NCBI RefSeq assembly: GCF_000746275.1
Contig: NZ_KN050828.1
Coordinates: forward strand, 12,930 to 76,929
DNA from: Thermopetrobacter sp. TC1
GTDB lineage: Bacteria > Pseudomonadota > Alphaproteobacteria > Rhizobiales > Aestuariivirgaceae
Direction: 5' to 3'
Length of the DNA stretch: 64,000 nucleotides
The notes below the pieces were generated by a model. That model saw only the letters and a program-made list of their open reading frames with translations, ran no database searches and was not told where the DNA came from. Below are positions 9,176 through 18,950 of the stretch, piece after piece (position 1 is the first letter of the stretch; every line of letters starts with the position of its first letter). The position numbers and the translations under genes were made by a program.

Positions 9176-10972
9176 ATGCCCGCATTCCTCTCGCGCCGAA
9201 AGATCCGAATCACTTATCCCCTCGCCCTGTTCCTCTCCTTCATGGCGGCCGGCATGGCGACCAGCCAGGCCAGACCGGAGGATCCGCCAAAAGCGGAAAG
9301 GCAACAGCTGGAAGAATGGGTGGGCACCTCCCGCTCGGGCAGCTATCTGGCCGGGCGTTTCGCGGCGCGGCAGCGCGATTATGAGCATGCGGCACGCTTT
9401 TTCGAATCCACCCTGTCCTATGATCCGTCCAATCCTTCGCTGCTGCATCGCGCCTTTGTGCTTTATGCCTCCAGCGGCCAGTGGGCCAAGGCGGATGCGC
9501 TGGCGCAGCGGATCGTGCGCGCCAATCCTAGCGCGCGGCTGGCGCAGACGGTGCTGGGCCTGAAAGCGGCGGAAAAGGGCCGCTGGGCGCAGGCGCGCAA
9601 GCATTTCCGCAAGGCGGCAGTGACCCCGATCGGCGAACTGACCTCGGGATTGCTCACCGCCTGGGCCCACGCCGGCGAGGGCCATCTGGCCAAGGCCTTG
9701 GCGGCGCTCAAAAAACTGGAGAAATACGAGACCTTTTCCAGCTTTCGCGACTTTCACGGCGCCCTGATCGCGGACTTTCTGAAATCGCCTTCCCGGGCCG
9801 AGCAGCTCTATGCCCGCGCCTACAGGGACATTTCGGGCTCCCTGCGCGTGGCGCAGGCCTACGCCAATTTCCTGAGGCGGCATGGCAAGATCGACGATGC
9901 GCGCAAGATCTACCGCGCCTTTCTCAAGGCGGCGCCGGAAACCGCCATTATCAAGGCCGCCCTTGCCGATCTGAAGAAGCATCCGCGCAAGAAGCCAAAG
10001 CCCATGATCCGCACCGCCCGGCAGGGCATGGCGGAGGCGCTGTTCTCACTGGCCTCGGCGCTGATCGACGATCGCAGCCTGGATATCGCCCTCATTTATA
10101 ACCGCATGGCCCTGCGCATGCGGCCGAACTATCCGGTGGCGTGGATGCTGCTCGGCGAGATCTATGAGAACATGCGCAAGTTCGACAAGGCCATCGCCGC
10201 CTATCGCCGCATTCCAAGGTCGCATCCGCTGTGGGTTCCGGCGCAGATCCAGATCGCGCTCGATCTTGACGATCTGAAGCGCACCGATGAGGCCATCGCC
10301 CTGTTGCGCCGGCTGAGCAAGGATCACCCGCGCGAGTACAAGATTTTTCTCACCCTGGGCAATATCCTAAGAGCACACGAACGCTGGAAGGAAGCGGCAG
10401 AGGCCTATACCCGCGGGCTGAAGCTGATGGGCAAGCCCGAGCCGCGGCACTGGAGCATCTACTATTTCCGCGGCATCGCCTATGAGCGCTCCGGTCAATG
10501 GCCCAAGGCGGAGAAGGACTTCCGCCTGGCGCTGAAGCTCAATCCGGATCATCCGTCCGTGCTCAACTATCTGGGCTATTCGCTAATCGACCGCGGCGAG
10601 AAACTCAAGGAAGCCCTGGAGATGGTGAAAAAGGCGGTGGATGCCCGCCCCAACGACGGTTACATCGTGGACAGCCTGGGCTGGGCCTATTACCGCCTTG
10701 GCCGCTATGATGAGGCGGTGAAATACCTTGAGCGGGCGGTGGAGCTGCGGCCGGGAGATCCGGTAATCAATGATCATCTCGGCGATGCCTACTGGAAGGT
10801 GGGGCGGCGGCTGGAGGCGCGCTTTCAGTGGCGGCATGCGCTGGATTCCAAGCCGGAGGAAAAGGATATTCCCCGCATCAAGCGCAAGCTTGAGGTGGGC
10901 TTGGACGTGGTTGAGCGCGAAGAGGCCGCCAAGACGCGCAAGACCGCCAATGGAACGGATCAGGCCCGCTGA
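9176..10972 (+). CDS. Exported tetratricopeptide-repeat protein
   Basis: Starting at the ATG at 9176, the 598-residue product begins with a probable signal peptide (basic SRRKIR, then [21 protein letters not shown]). It continues as helical TPR repeats to the end. Clear TPR signatures include [66 protein letters not shown] and [19 protein letters not shown]. Such proteins act as scaffolds in the periplasm or on the outer membrane; no enzyme motif is visible. An earlier GTG frame start at 9023 would bury the signal peptide and is less likely. It may be transcribed alone, as ppk follows after 220 gene-free bases. Confidence 0.8.
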   Translation: MPAFLSRRKIRITYPLALFLSFMAAGMATSQARPEDPPKAERQQLEEWVGTSRSGSYLAGRFAARQRDYEHAARFFESTLSYDPSNPSLLHRAFVLYASSGQWAKADALAQRIVRANPSARLAQTVLGLKAAEKGRWAQARKHFRKAAVTPIGELTSGLLTAWAHAGEGHLAKALAALKKLEKYETFSSFRDFHGALIADFLKSPSRAEQLYARAYRDISGSLRVAQAYANFLRRHGKIDDARKIYRAFLKAAPETAIIKAALADLKKHPRKKPKPMIRTARQGMAEALFSLASALIDDRSLDIALIYNRMALRMRPNYPVAWMLLGEIYENMRKFDKAIAAYRRIPRSHPLWVPAQIQIALDLDDLKRTDEAIALLRRLSKDHPREYKIFLTLGNILRAHERWKEAAEAYTRGLKLMGKPEPRHWSIYYFRGIAYERSGQWPKAEKDFRLALKLNPDHPSVLNYLGYSLIDRGEKLKEALEMVKKAVDARPNDGYIVDSLGWAYYRLGRYDEAVKYLERAVELRPGDPVINDHLGDAYWKVGRRLEARFQWRHALDSKPEEKDIPRIKRKLEVGLDVVEREEAAKTRKTANGTDQAR

Positions 10973-11012
10973 ATTCCGGCCTTTTCTGTCATGCCAACCT
11001 GCATCATGCCCC

Positions 11013-11057
11013 CCACCGCCCCGCGCCTCCATGTAAAAACGAGGGCTTGGGCGGTGG
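11013..11057. terminator. Long-loop inverted repeat between the TPR gene and ppk
   Basis: CCACCGCCC (11013-11021) is exactly complementary to GGGCGGTGG (11049-11057), with 27 bases between. It has no T run. It is the only structure I can see in the 221-base gap before ppk. Confidence 0.3.
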
Positions 11058-11193
11058 CGCGGAGCGATTTCACCGGTCAGCCTTTGCGCAACCGGGGATA
11101 ACGGGCGGTTACCTTGATCGGCCTTCGGCGTTCCGTGTGCGCGTTTTCTGGGCTATGCTGACGGATGCACAGGCGAGGCAGACGGGGCCAGGC

Positions 11194-13542
11194 ATGGAAA
11201 CGCGCTCGGACATTGCGCCCACAGAGACCGATCAGAACACGGCAGACGCCGCGCTGAAAGGACAGGCCTTTTCCGGCGGCTGGCATCTGCCCGATGAGAA
11301 AGAGCGTATCTGCACCCCTGCCCTGCTGACGGCGGAGGAACTTTCCGGCGATGGCGACGTTGCGGCGCTGGCCCGCTCGCCGCACCGTTTCGTCAACCGC
11401 GAGCTGTCCTGGCTGGGCTTCAACATGCGGGTGCTGGAGGAGGCACGCAACCGCCGCCATCCCCTGCTGGAGCGCCTGCGGTTTCTTTCCATCTCCGGCA
11501 ACAATCTCGATGAATTCTTCATGGTGCGCGTGGCCGGGCTGGTCAGCCAGGTGCGCGGTGGCATCACCCGTCGTTCGCAGGATGGCCTCACACCGGCGCA
11601 GCAGCTGAAGCGTGTGCATTCCTTTGCGGCGCGGCTCATGCGCATGCAGGATGAGCGCTGGGCGGAGCTTGTGCGCGAACTGGCGGCGGAAGGCATTCAC
11701 ATTCTCAAGCCCGATCAGCTGCTCAAGGGCGACTGCGCCTATCTCGACCGGCTGTTTCTGGAACGCATCCTGCCGGTGGTGACCCCGATCGCCATCGATC
11801 CCGCCCATCCCTTCCCCTTCATTCCCAACAAGGGGTTCGTCATTGCCATGCAGCTAAGACGGCGGGCCGATGACCATCCCATGAACGCGCTGCTGCCGGT
11901 TCCGCAGCAGCTGGAGCGTTTCATCCGCCTGCCGGACGAGGAAGGCTCCGGCCTGATCCGTTTCATCGCGCTTGAGGATGTCATCGCGCTTTATGCCGGT
12001 CAGATCTTTCCTTCCTACGAGGTGCTGGGCCTGGGAGCGTTTCGGGTCATCCGCGATTCCGATCTGGAGATCGAGGAAGAGGCGGAAGACCTGATGCGCG
12101 TGTTTGAATACGCCATCAAGCGGCGGCGGCGCGGGCGGGTGATCCGCCTGGAGGTGGATGCGCGGGCGCCGGAGAGTCTGGCGCGCTTCATGGCACGACA
12201 GCTGGATGTTCCCGAAGAGGGTGTGGTGATCTGCGAGGGCGTGGTCGGCTATGCCGATACCGCGCAGCTGATCGTGGATGACCGGCCCGATCTGCTGTTT
12301 CCGCCCTATACGCCGCGCTATCCCGAACGCATCCGTGAGCACGGCGGCGACATCTTCTCCGCCATCGCCCGCAAGGATTTCATCGTGCATCACCCCTATG
12401 AGAGCTTCGATGTGGTGGTGCAGTTCATCAATCAGGCGGCGGAGGATCCCGATGTCGTCGCCATCCGGCAGACGCTCTATCGCACCTCGGCCAATTCTCC
12501 GATCGTGGCCGCCCTGACGAAGGCGGCGGAGGCGGGCAAGTCGGTCATGGCGCTGGTGGAGCTGAAGGCCCGCTTTGACGAAGAGGCCAATATCCAGTGG
12601 GCGCGCAACCTGGAGCGGGCAGGCGCACAGGTGGTCTTCGGCTTTCTGGAGCTGAAGACGCACGCCAAGGTCTCGATGGTGGTGCGGCGCGAGGGCGAAG
12701 AGATGCGCACCTATGTGCACTTCGGCACCGGCAACTATCATCCGGTTACGGCCCGCATCTATACCGATCTCTCCTTCTTCACCTGCGATCCCGCCCTGGG
12801 GCGGGATGCGGCGCGCCTGTTCAACTTCGTGGCCGGATATGCGCCGCCGGAGAATCTGGAGAAACTGGCGGTTTCGCCCATCAACCTCAAGGAGCGACTG
12901 CTTGAGCATATCGAGGAGGAAATCGCCCATGCAAAGGCGGGCCGGCCCGGGCACATCTGGATCAAGTGCAACGCGGTGGTGGACGCCGGGATGATCGATG
13001 CGCTCTATCGCGCCTCGCAGGCGGGGGTGAAGATCGAGATGGTGGTGCGGGGCATCTGCTGTCTGCGCCCCGGCGTGCCCGGCCTTTCCGAAAACATCCG
13101 GGTGAAGAGCATCATCGGACGTTTTCTGGAACATGCCCGCATCTATGCCTTCGGGCGCGGGCATGGGCTGCCGCATCCGAAGGCGGCCGTTTATATCTCC
13201 TCGGCCGATCTGATGCCGCGCAATCTCGAACGGCGGGTGGAGACACTGGTGCCGCTTGAGAATCCGACGGTGCATGCGCAGGTGCTCGATCAGATCATGG
13301 TGGCCAATCTCATGGACAACATGCAGAGCTGGCGGATGATGCCGGATGGCGCCACCTGTCGCATCGTGCCGGGGCCCGATGAACCCCCCTTCATCGCCCA
13401 CAACTATTTCATGGAAAACCCTTCCCTTTCCGGCCGTGGCGAGGCCTTGCGCCGCTCCGCGCCGGACAGCATCGTGCCGGCAACACCGCAGGACGGGGTC
13501 AGGGATGAGCCTGTGAAGGATCAGGGGCATGAGCCAGCCTGA
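11194..13542 (+). CDS. ppk1: Polyphosphate kinase 1
   Basis: The enzyme polymerises the terminal phosphate of ATP into polyphosphate. The product (782 residues from 11194) shows the N-terminal PPK domain ([35 protein letters not shown]). The two phospholipase-D-like halves follow, with [11 protein letters not shown] (family phosphohistidine region), [19 protein letters not shown], and [19 protein letters not shown] with [16 protein letters not shown]. The N-terminal 60 or so residues before the first conserved block and a 45-residue tail are extra. Start choice is uncertain: the frame is open from 11047, and ATG codons at 11155 and 11194 both lack a strong ribosome site. Its last 14 bases overlap ppx, so the two are probably co-translated. 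Confidence 0.95.
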   Translation: METRSDIAPTETDQNTADAALKGQAFSGGWHLPDEKERICTPALLTAEELSGDGDVAALARSPHRFVNRELSWLGFNMRVLEEARNRRHPLLERLRFLSISGNNLDEFFMVRVAGLVSQVRGGITRRSQDGLTPAQQLKRVHSFAARLMRMQDERWAELVRELAAEGIHILKPDQLLKGDCAYLDRLFLERILPVVTPIAIDPAHPFPFIPNKGFVIAMQLRRRADDHPMNALLPVPQQLERFIRLPDEEGSGLIRFIALEDVIALYAGQIFPSYEVLGLGAFRVIRDSDLEIEEEAEDLMRVFEYAIKRRRRGRVIRLEVDARAPESLARFMARQLDVPEEGVVICEGVVGYADTAQLIVDDRPDLLFPPYTPRYPERIREHGGDIFSAIARKDFIVHHPYESFDVVVQFINQAAEDPDVVAIRQTLYRTSANSPIVAALTKAAEAGKSVMALVELKARFDEEANIQWARNLERAGAQVVFGFLELKTHAKVSMVVRREGEEMRTYVHFGTGNYHPVTARIYTDLSFFTCDPALGRDAARLFNFVAGYAPPENLEKLAVSPINLKERLLEHIEEEIAHAKAGRPGHIWIKCNAVVDAGMIDALYRASQAGVKIEMVVRGICCLRPGVPGLSENIRVKSIIGRFLEHARIYAFGRGHGLPHPKAAVYISSADLMPRNLERRVETLVPLENPTVHAQVLDQIMVANLMDNMQSWRMMPDGATCRIVPGPDEPPFIAHNYFMENPSLSGRGEALRRSAPDSIVPATPQDGVRDEPVKDQGHEPA

Positions 13543-15058
13543 ACTTGGTGACTTCACCATCGACCAGATCGAGGAGAGCACACCGCCGAAACTGCGGCCG
13601 GTGGCGGTGGTGGACATCGGCTCCAATTCGGTGCGCCTTGTGGTCTATGACGGCCTGCGCCGCACCTCCGCCCCCATTTTCAACGAAAAGGTTCTGGCCG
13701 GGCTGGGCCGCGGCGTGGCCACGAAGGGCGAGCTTTCCAAGGAGGGGGCGCGGCGGGCGCTTGCGGCCCTGCGGCGGTTCAAGGCCATCAACGCCCTGCT
13801 GGATGTGGGCGAGGTCTATGCCTTCGCCACGGCGGCGGTGCGCGAGGCGGCCAATGGCGCGGCGTTTCTGAAAAAGGCGGTGGCGGCGCTGGATGAGCCG
13901 ATATCCGTCTTAAGCGGGCAGGAAGAGGCGCATTATGCCGCCTGCGGTGTTATCGCCGGTATTCCGGAGGCCGACGGCGTGGTCGGTGATCTGGGCGGCG
14001 GGTCGCTGGAGCTTGTGCGCGTGAAGGAGGGCAAGATCAAGAAGGGCATGACCCTGCCGCTGGGCCCTTTGAGGCTGCATGACCTTTCGGGCGGAGAATT
14101 CACGCGCGCGGCCGATCTCATCGAGGAGGCACTGGCAGAAGCGCCCGTGCTCAAGAAACTGGAATCGCGCAGCTTCTATGCCGTGGGCGGCGCCTGGCGC
14201 AATCTCGCCCGCATTCACATGGAGCAGACGGGCTATCCGCTGCGGGTGATTCAGCAATACACCATTCCGCGGCATGAAGCGCTGCTGCTGACGGAACGGG
14301 TGGCGCGCATGGCGCCGGAAGAGATCGCGGCGGTGCGCGGCGTTTCCGAAAGCCGCGCGACGTTTCTGCCGCTGGCCTCACTGGTGCTGAACCGGATCCT
14401 GGCCAACTCGGGCGCGCGTAATATCGTTTTCTCCCTGTTCGGCGTGCGCGAGGGTGTCCTGTTCTCGCGGCTGCCAAAGGAGGTGCGCCGGGCCGATCCG
14501 CTTCTCTCCGCCTGCTGGGACTTTGCGCGCCGCTATGCCCGCAATCCGCGGCATGCGCTGGATCTGTGCCGGTGGACGGATCAGATCTGCAGCGAAGAGG
14601 GCATGACCTGCACCCGGCGCTGGACGCGGCTGCGCTATGCCGCGGCCATGCTTTCCGACATCGGCTGGCGGGCTCATCCGGACTATCGCGGCAGCCGCGC
14701 CTTCACCATTGTCAGCCAGGCCAATTTCACCGGCATCGATCACTATTCCCGCGCCTTTCTGGCGCTGGTCACCCTGTTCCGCTACGAGGGGCCCGGCTAT
14801 ACGCCGCCTGCGGAAATCGCCGCGCTGGTGGATGACAAGGCCATTCGCCGCGCCCGTATCCTTGCCGCGCTGTTCCGGCTGGCCTACCGGCTGTCGGCGG
14901 CGGTGCCGAATGTTTTGCCGCGCATCCCCTTGCGCCTGGAGAAAAAGAAGCTCGTTCTCGACCTCACTTCCTGTAACGGGGATCTGGAGGGCGAGGCGGT
15001 GGAGAAACGCCTGCAGCTTCTGGCGCGCCTTTTAGAGCGCAAGGGCGTGATCGTTTGA
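13529..15058 (+). CDS. ppx: Exopolyphosphatase, Ppx/GppA family
   Basis: This 509-residue protein removes phosphate from polyphosphate ends (or the 5' phosphate of pppGpp), opposing the upstream kinase. [16 protein letters not shown] near residue 27 is the first actin-like phosphate-binding loop. [19 protein letters not shown] near residue 150 is the second. The C-terminal 180 residues (from about [14 protein letters not shown]) match the HD-like helical domain of long Ppx proteins. Coding starts inside the end of ppk1, an arrangement that keeps polyphosphate synthesis and turnover together. I cannot separate Ppx from GppA activity by eye. Confidence 0.92.
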   Translation: MSQPELGDFTIDQIEESTPPKLRPVAVVDIGSNSVRLVVYDGLRRTSAPIFNEKVLAGLGRGVATKGELSKEGARRALAALRRFKAINALLDVGEVYAFATAAVREAANGAAFLKKAVAALDEPISVLSGQEEAHYAACGVIAGIPEADGVVGDLGGGSLELVRVKEGKIKKGMTLPLGPLRLHDLSGGEFTRAADLIEEALAEAPVLKKLESRSFYAVGGAWRNLARIHMEQTGYPLRVIQQYTIPRHEALLLTERVARMAPEEIAAVRGVSESRATFLPLASLVLNRILANSGARNIVFSLFGVREGVLFSRLPKEVRRADPLLSACWDFARRYARNPRHALDLCRWTDQICSEEGMTCTRRWTRLRYAAAMLSDIGWRAHPDYRGSRAFTIVSQANFTGIDHYSRAFLALVTLFRYEGPGYTPPAEIAALVDDKAIRRARILAALFRLAYRLSAAVPNVLPRIPLRLEKKKLVLDLTSCNGDLEGEAVEKRLQLLARLLERKGVIV

Positions 15059-15426
15059 CCGCCAAGAGGCCTCCGACGCTGATACTTTCCTGTCGTGATC
15101 ATGCGCGTGACGAATCAATCACGCCTCATCATCCTGTGGTCGCAACAGAGCTGCACAGTGAAAAATGCGCCGCCAAAACGAATGAACATGTTACGGTTTT
15201 CCACAGTTTTCCGCTACGTGAGAAAAAATTTTTCTCTCTTCCTTCGCTATCCAGAATTGCATCCCGTTACGTAATCTTGAAGAAAGAAGCCAAACCGAGG
15301 CATTGTTCCAGGCCCTTTCTGACTGCATCTGCAATGCCATGAGATTGATCATGACAAGTGTGATCAGATCACGTTTTTGCGATCGCTTATTTCATAAGCA
15401 AAACTGAAAATAAATGTTTTTTCCTA
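15059..15426. other. AT-rich upstream region of mucR
   Basis: The spacer between ppx and mucR is markedly richer in A and T than its surroundings. It carries several palindromes, for example GAAAAAATTTTTC (about 15221-15233) and TGATCAGATCA (about 15359-15369). A 95-codon frame from a TTG at 15055 has no recognisable content and is not called. MucR-type proteins bind AT-rich DNA and often repress their own gene, so these sites could be operators; that is inference. Confidence 0.4.
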
Positions 15427-15454
15427 TTGACATCCAATAATGCTCAAGCATAAA
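15427..15454 (+). promoter_or_regulatory. Probable sigma70 promoter of mucR
   Basis: A perfect -35 TTGACA at 15427-15432 is followed after 16 bases by CATAAA at 15449-15454 (4/6 to TATAAT). Transcription from here would give mucR a 5' leader of about 170 bases. Confidence 0.6.
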
Positions 15455-15632
15455 AGCGAGTATAGCCTGCTGTGGCGAGGTGAGGGTCTGTTCTCTAGGC
15501 TTCTTTTTGCCCGTCAGTTCGGTCGGTATCGATTGATTCGATTTTTTGGCGTGAAAGCAAATTGGGAACAGGCTCTTGCAAATGGGGGCAGGCTGCAGTC
15601 ACGGTTGCCTGAACAATCAAAGGGACGAGAGA

Positions 15633-16070
15633 ATGAGTGAAGAAAACAAGGACGTTGCACACAACAACGCATTTGTCGAGCTGACGGCCGACATCGTTGC
15701 CGCCTATGTCGGCAACAATGCCGTGCCGGCCAACGAGCTGCCGCAGCTCATCCATGACGTCTACAAGGCGCTGGCTTCCGCAGCCACGGCGGAGCCGGAG
15801 GAGAAGAAGGAGGAGCTGAAGCCGGCGGTGCCGATTCGCCGCTCGGTGCAGCCCGACTACATCATCTGCCTTGAGGACGGCAAGAAATTCAAGTCGCTGA
15901 AGCGGCACCTGCGCACGCATCACAACATGACGCCCGAAGAGTACAAGGAAAAATGGGGCCTGCCGCCGGATTATCCGCTGGTGGCGCCGAATTATGCGCA
16001 GGCGCGCTCGCAGCTGGCCAAGAAGATGGGCCTGGGCCAGCGCCGTAAGGGTGGAGAAGAGAAGAAATAA
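15633..16070 (+). CDS. mucR: MucR/Ros-family zinc-finger transcriptional regulator
   Basis: The 145-residue product has the MucR/Ros family layout. A hydrophilic start leads to the helical segment [19 protein letters not shown]. Then comes the zinc finger around [29 protein letters not shown], with one cysteine and the H-x3-HH group that characterises the prokaryotic finger. The first finger cysteine position of other members (C-x2-C or similar) holds D/I here, leaving a single visible cysteine, as in many MucR sequences. The family controls exopolysaccharide, motility and cell-cycle genes in alphaproteobacteria, often as an H-NS-like binder of AT-rich DNA. The ATG at 15633 starts the conserved region; the frame is open 19 codons further upstream. 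Confidence 0.93.
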   Translation: MSEENKDVAHNNAFVELTADIVAAYVGNNAVPANELPQLIHDVYKALASAATAEPEEKKEELKPAVPIRRSVQPDYIICLEDGKKFKSLKRHLRTHHNMTPEEYKEKWGLPPDYPLVAPNYAQARSQLAKKMGLGQRRKGGEEKK

Positions 16071-16106
16071 CCGTCTCTTCTTTCCCAGCCCCCATTCGAT
16101 TTCTCG

Positions 16107-16136
16107 ACCGGCCGGGTGCTGCATCCGGCCGGTTTT
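16107..16136 (+). terminator. Rho-independent terminator of mucR
   Basis: ACCGGCCGG (16107-16115) pairs perfectly with CCGGCCGGT (16125-16133) across a 9-base loop. The final T begins a run of five T (16133-16137). It lies 37 bases after the mucR stop and before the convergent MATE gene. Confidence 0.85.
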
Positions 16137-16175
16137 TGTGTGCCTTGTTGCACTCAAGGTCAGGGCAGTGCCCCT

Positions 16176-17591
16176 TCATGCCTTGCGATGTGCGCTGGCC
16201 TTTCCTTGCGCCATGTGTCGGATGCGCCAGAGGGCGGCGAGCATGGCGGCCGCACCTATGACGGCGGAGCCGAGCGCGGAGCCGATGAGCAGGCCATATG
16301 CTCCCCAGAGGCGGGCCATGACCTCCACCGGCAGGATGGTGCCAACAGTGGCGCGTGCCCAGTTGAAGAGGGTGGAAAGGCGGGCGCTGTCCAGATTGTT
16401 GAAGGCGGCCTGGGCGACGAACTGCATGCCGGTGAACATCCACGTCCATGCAAGCCAGGTGCAGAAGAAGGTCACCAGTGCGGCGGCCTCGCCGGAGAGC
16501 TTAAACCAGCCCGGCACCTGATGGCGGAAGATGAAGAGCACCGCGGCCATGACCAGCGTATAACCGCCCGCGAGCGCAAGGCCATGGATATAGGTATGCA
16601 TCACCCGGTCCAGGCGCTGCGCGCCATAGTTCTGGCCGATGATCGGTCCCACGGCGCCGGAAAGGGAAAAGACGACGCCGAAGAAAACCGGCACCAGGCG
16701 GTTGATGACGGTGGTGGCGGCAACCACGGCATCACCAAACCGGGCCGAGGCGAAGAGGAGATAGGCAACCAGCGCCGGCGTGGCCAGCTGCGTGAGGGTG
16801 ACGGGAACGGCAACACGGGCGATGAGCGGCAGATGACGGCGCGTCTGCGCCAGGGAAGGGCGGGCGAGCATGTCACGGATGCGCACAAGCCCGTGCAGGC
16901 CAACGAGGAAGGATAGAAGGTTGGCCGATATGGTGGCCAGTGCGGCGCCGGCGATACCCAGCCCGAAGCCGAAGATGAAAAGCGGATCGAGCACGGCGTT
17001 GGTGATGGCCGTGGTGAGGGTGACGAACATGGCGCGCAGGGGATCGGCGCTGGCCCGCAGGCAAAAGCTGAAGATGATGGCGCCGGCGAGCAGGGGAAAA
17101 CCGAGGGCGACGATGCGCAGGTAAGTCGCCGCCTCCGAGAGCGCAGCCCCTTCTGCGCCCAGGGCCCGCAGGAGAGGCTCGGCAAAAAGCAGAACGCAGA
17201 CGGCGATGCCGGCGGCGATGGCCATGGCGAGAACAAGGGCCGATGCGGCGATGCGCCGGGCGCGCGGGCGGCGGCGGCGGCCGAGATGAATGGAGACAAG
17301 GGCACCGGTGGCAATGCCGAGGCCAAGGGCGAGGGAGAGGTTGGCAAAGGCGATGGTGCCGGCAAAGCCCATGCCGGCGGTGGTCTCCACCCGGCCAAGC
17401 AGGGCGATGAACCAGAGATCGGCGAGATCGACGGCGAACATGGCCATGAGCCCCACCGCGCCGGTGAGGGTCATGACCACGAGATGGCGGAAGATGGAAC
17501 CGGTGACGAAACGGGCCGGATGCACGGCGGATGACGCCGCGAGCGCGGAAGCCTCTTCCGTCTCCTCCGGTGCCTCGGTCTGCCGGGTCAT
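16176..17591 (-). CDS. MATE-family multidrug/Na+ efflux transporter
   Basis: The 471-residue membrane protein has about twelve hydrophobic segments in two homologous halves. Typical MATE features are ALLGRVETTAGMGFAGTIAFANL in the first half and the matching VINRLVPVFFGVVFSLSGAVGPIIGQNYGAQRLDRV in the second. It should export drugs or metabolites in exchange for Na+ or H+; the substrate is not predictable. It begins 4 bases after the moaA stop on the same strand, so it is probably co-transcribed with moaA, although no functional link is obvious. It converges on mucR. Confidence 0.88.
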   Translation of the reverse strand: MTRQTEAPEETEEASALAASSAVHPARFVTGSIFRHLVVMTLTGAVGLMAMFAVDLADLWFIALLGRVETTAGMGFAGTIAFANLSLALGLGIATGALVSIHLGRRRRPRARRIAASALVLAMAIAAGIAVCVLLFAEPLLRALGAEGAALSEAATYLRIVALGFPLLAGAIIFSFCLRASADPLRAMFVTLTTAITNAVLDPLFIFGFGLGIAGAALATISANLLSFLVGLHGLVRIRDMLARPSLAQTRRHLPLIARVAVPVTLTQLATPALVAYLLFASARFGDAVVAATTVINRLVPVFFGVVFSLSGAVGPIIGQNYGAQRLDRVMHTYIHGLALAGGYTLVMAAVLFIFRHQVPGWFKLSGEAAALVTFFCTWLAWTWMFTGMQFVAQAAFNNLDSARLSTLFNWARATVGTILPVEVMARLWGAYGLLIGSALGSAVIGAAAMLAALWRIRHMAQGKASAHRKA

Positions 17592-17595
17592 GGGC

Positions 17596-18744
17596 CTAGC
17601 CGCCGGTGACGTTCATGTGACGCCGCATGACCCCGTGGGTGCCGCTGTCATCGATGACGAATTCGTGGCCCTTCGGCTTGCGGGCGATGGCCTCGCGGAT
17701 GACCTGGCGCAAGTGCGCATCGGATGCGGATTCGCGCAAGGGTGTGCGCAGATCGGCGGCATCGTCCTGCCCGAGACAGAGATAGAGCGTGCCGGTGGCG
17801 GTGAGGCGCACGCGATTGCAGCCGTCGCAGAAATGGGCGCTGAGCGGGGTGATGAAACCGAGGCGGCCGCCGGTTTCCTTCACGCGCACATAGCGGGAGG
17901 GACCGCCGGTGACGTGATCATCGGGCTTGAGCGTCCAGCGGCGCTCCAGGGCCTCGCGAACGACAGAGAGCGGCAGATACTGATCGCAGCGATCGCCGCC
18001 AATCTCGCCCATGGGCATGGTTTCGATCAGGGTGATGTCAAAGCCCTCGCCATGAGCCCATTCGATGAGGCGGGGGATTTCCTCCTCATTGACGCCGCGA
18101 AGGGCCACGGTGTTGATCTTCACGGCCAGCCCCGCCTCCTTCGCCGCTTTCAGGCCGGCGAGCACCCTGGAAAGATCGCCGCGGCGGGTGATGTCGCGAA
18201 ATTTTTCGGCATCCAGGGTATCGAGCGAGACGTTGACACGGCGCACGCCATGGGCGGCGAGATCGTCGGCATAGCGGGCCAGTTGCGAGCCGTTGGTGGT
18301 CAGGGTCAGTTCATCGAGACGACCGGAGCGAAGATGGCGCGAAAGACGCTCAATCAGCCACATGAGATTGCGGCGCACCAGGGGCTCGCCGCCGGTAAGC
18401 CGGATCTTGCGCACCCCCATGTCCACGAAGGCGGTACAGACGCGATCCAGCTCCTCAAGTGTCAGGATGTCACGCTTGGGCAGAAAATCGGGATCCGCCG
18501 GCATGCAGTAACGGCAGCGGAAATCACAGCGATCCGTGACCGAAACCCGCAAATAGGTGATGGCGCGCCCGAAGGGATCAACCAGGGGCGCGATCGTCTC
18601 CTCGCCCTGCGCCAAAGCGTCACCGCCGCGCGCTTGCGCGGAGGCGGCGGGGGCGCGCAGGCTTTCCTCTTCGGCCTTTTCGCCGGTATGTCCGGGCTTG
18701 GCATCCATGGCGCCCAGATTGAACGTCCTTGATGTTCCGGTCAA
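17596..18744 (-). CDS. moaA: GTP 3',8-cyclase (molybdenum cofactor biosynthesis protein A)
   Basis: This radical-SAM enzyme carries out the first step of molybdopterin synthesis with MoaC. The N-terminal cluster motif is C-x3-C-x2-C in [15 protein letters not shown]. The second cluster is in the C-terminal half, where [21 protein letters not shown] gives C-x2-C-x13-C. The chain ends in NVTGG; a C-terminal Gly-Gly is needed for MoaA activity in known members. At 382 residues it carries about 45 extra residues before [18 protein letters not shown]. The start may therefore lie downstream of 18744, but no better ribosome site is seen. No other moa genes are present here. Confidence 0.95.
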   Translation of the reverse strand: MTGTSRTFNLGAMDAKPGHTGEKAEEESLRAPAASAQARGGDALAQGEETIAPLVDPFGRAITYLRVSVTDRCDFRCRYCMPADPDFLPKRDILTLEELDRVCTAFVDMGVRKIRLTGGEPLVRRNLMWLIERLSRHLRSGRLDELTLTTNGSQLARYADDLAAHGVRRVNVSLDTLDAEKFRDITRRGDLSRVLAGLKAAKEAGLAVKINTVALRGVNEEEIPRLIEWAHGEGFDITLIETMPMGEIGGDRCDQYLPLSVVREALERRWTLKPDDHVTGGPSRYVRVKETGGRLGFITPLSAHFCDGCNRVRLTATGTLYLCLGQDDAADLRTPLRESASDAHLRQVIREAIARKPKGHEFVIDDSGTHGVMRRHMNVTGG

Positions 18745-18950
18745 GGCGGCAGGGGTTTAAGGGGCGTGCGTTTTTCACGGTTCAGCAGCGATCAATGGCC
18801 GCTTCCTTCGTTCTTGCGCCGCCTGTCGGATCACGATCCGGGCAAGGGGCGGCTTGACTTCGCCCATGACGACACTGATACCGGATGCGCGCAACCCGCA
18901 TGCGGGTCAGCGGGAGATTTTTCGACGTTCAGGAGGCAGGCGCCGCATTC

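Noticed and set aside
15055-15342. 95-codon frame starting with TTG right at the end of ppx
   Set aside because: No recognisable protein content, no ribosome site, and it covers the AT-rich control region of mucR.
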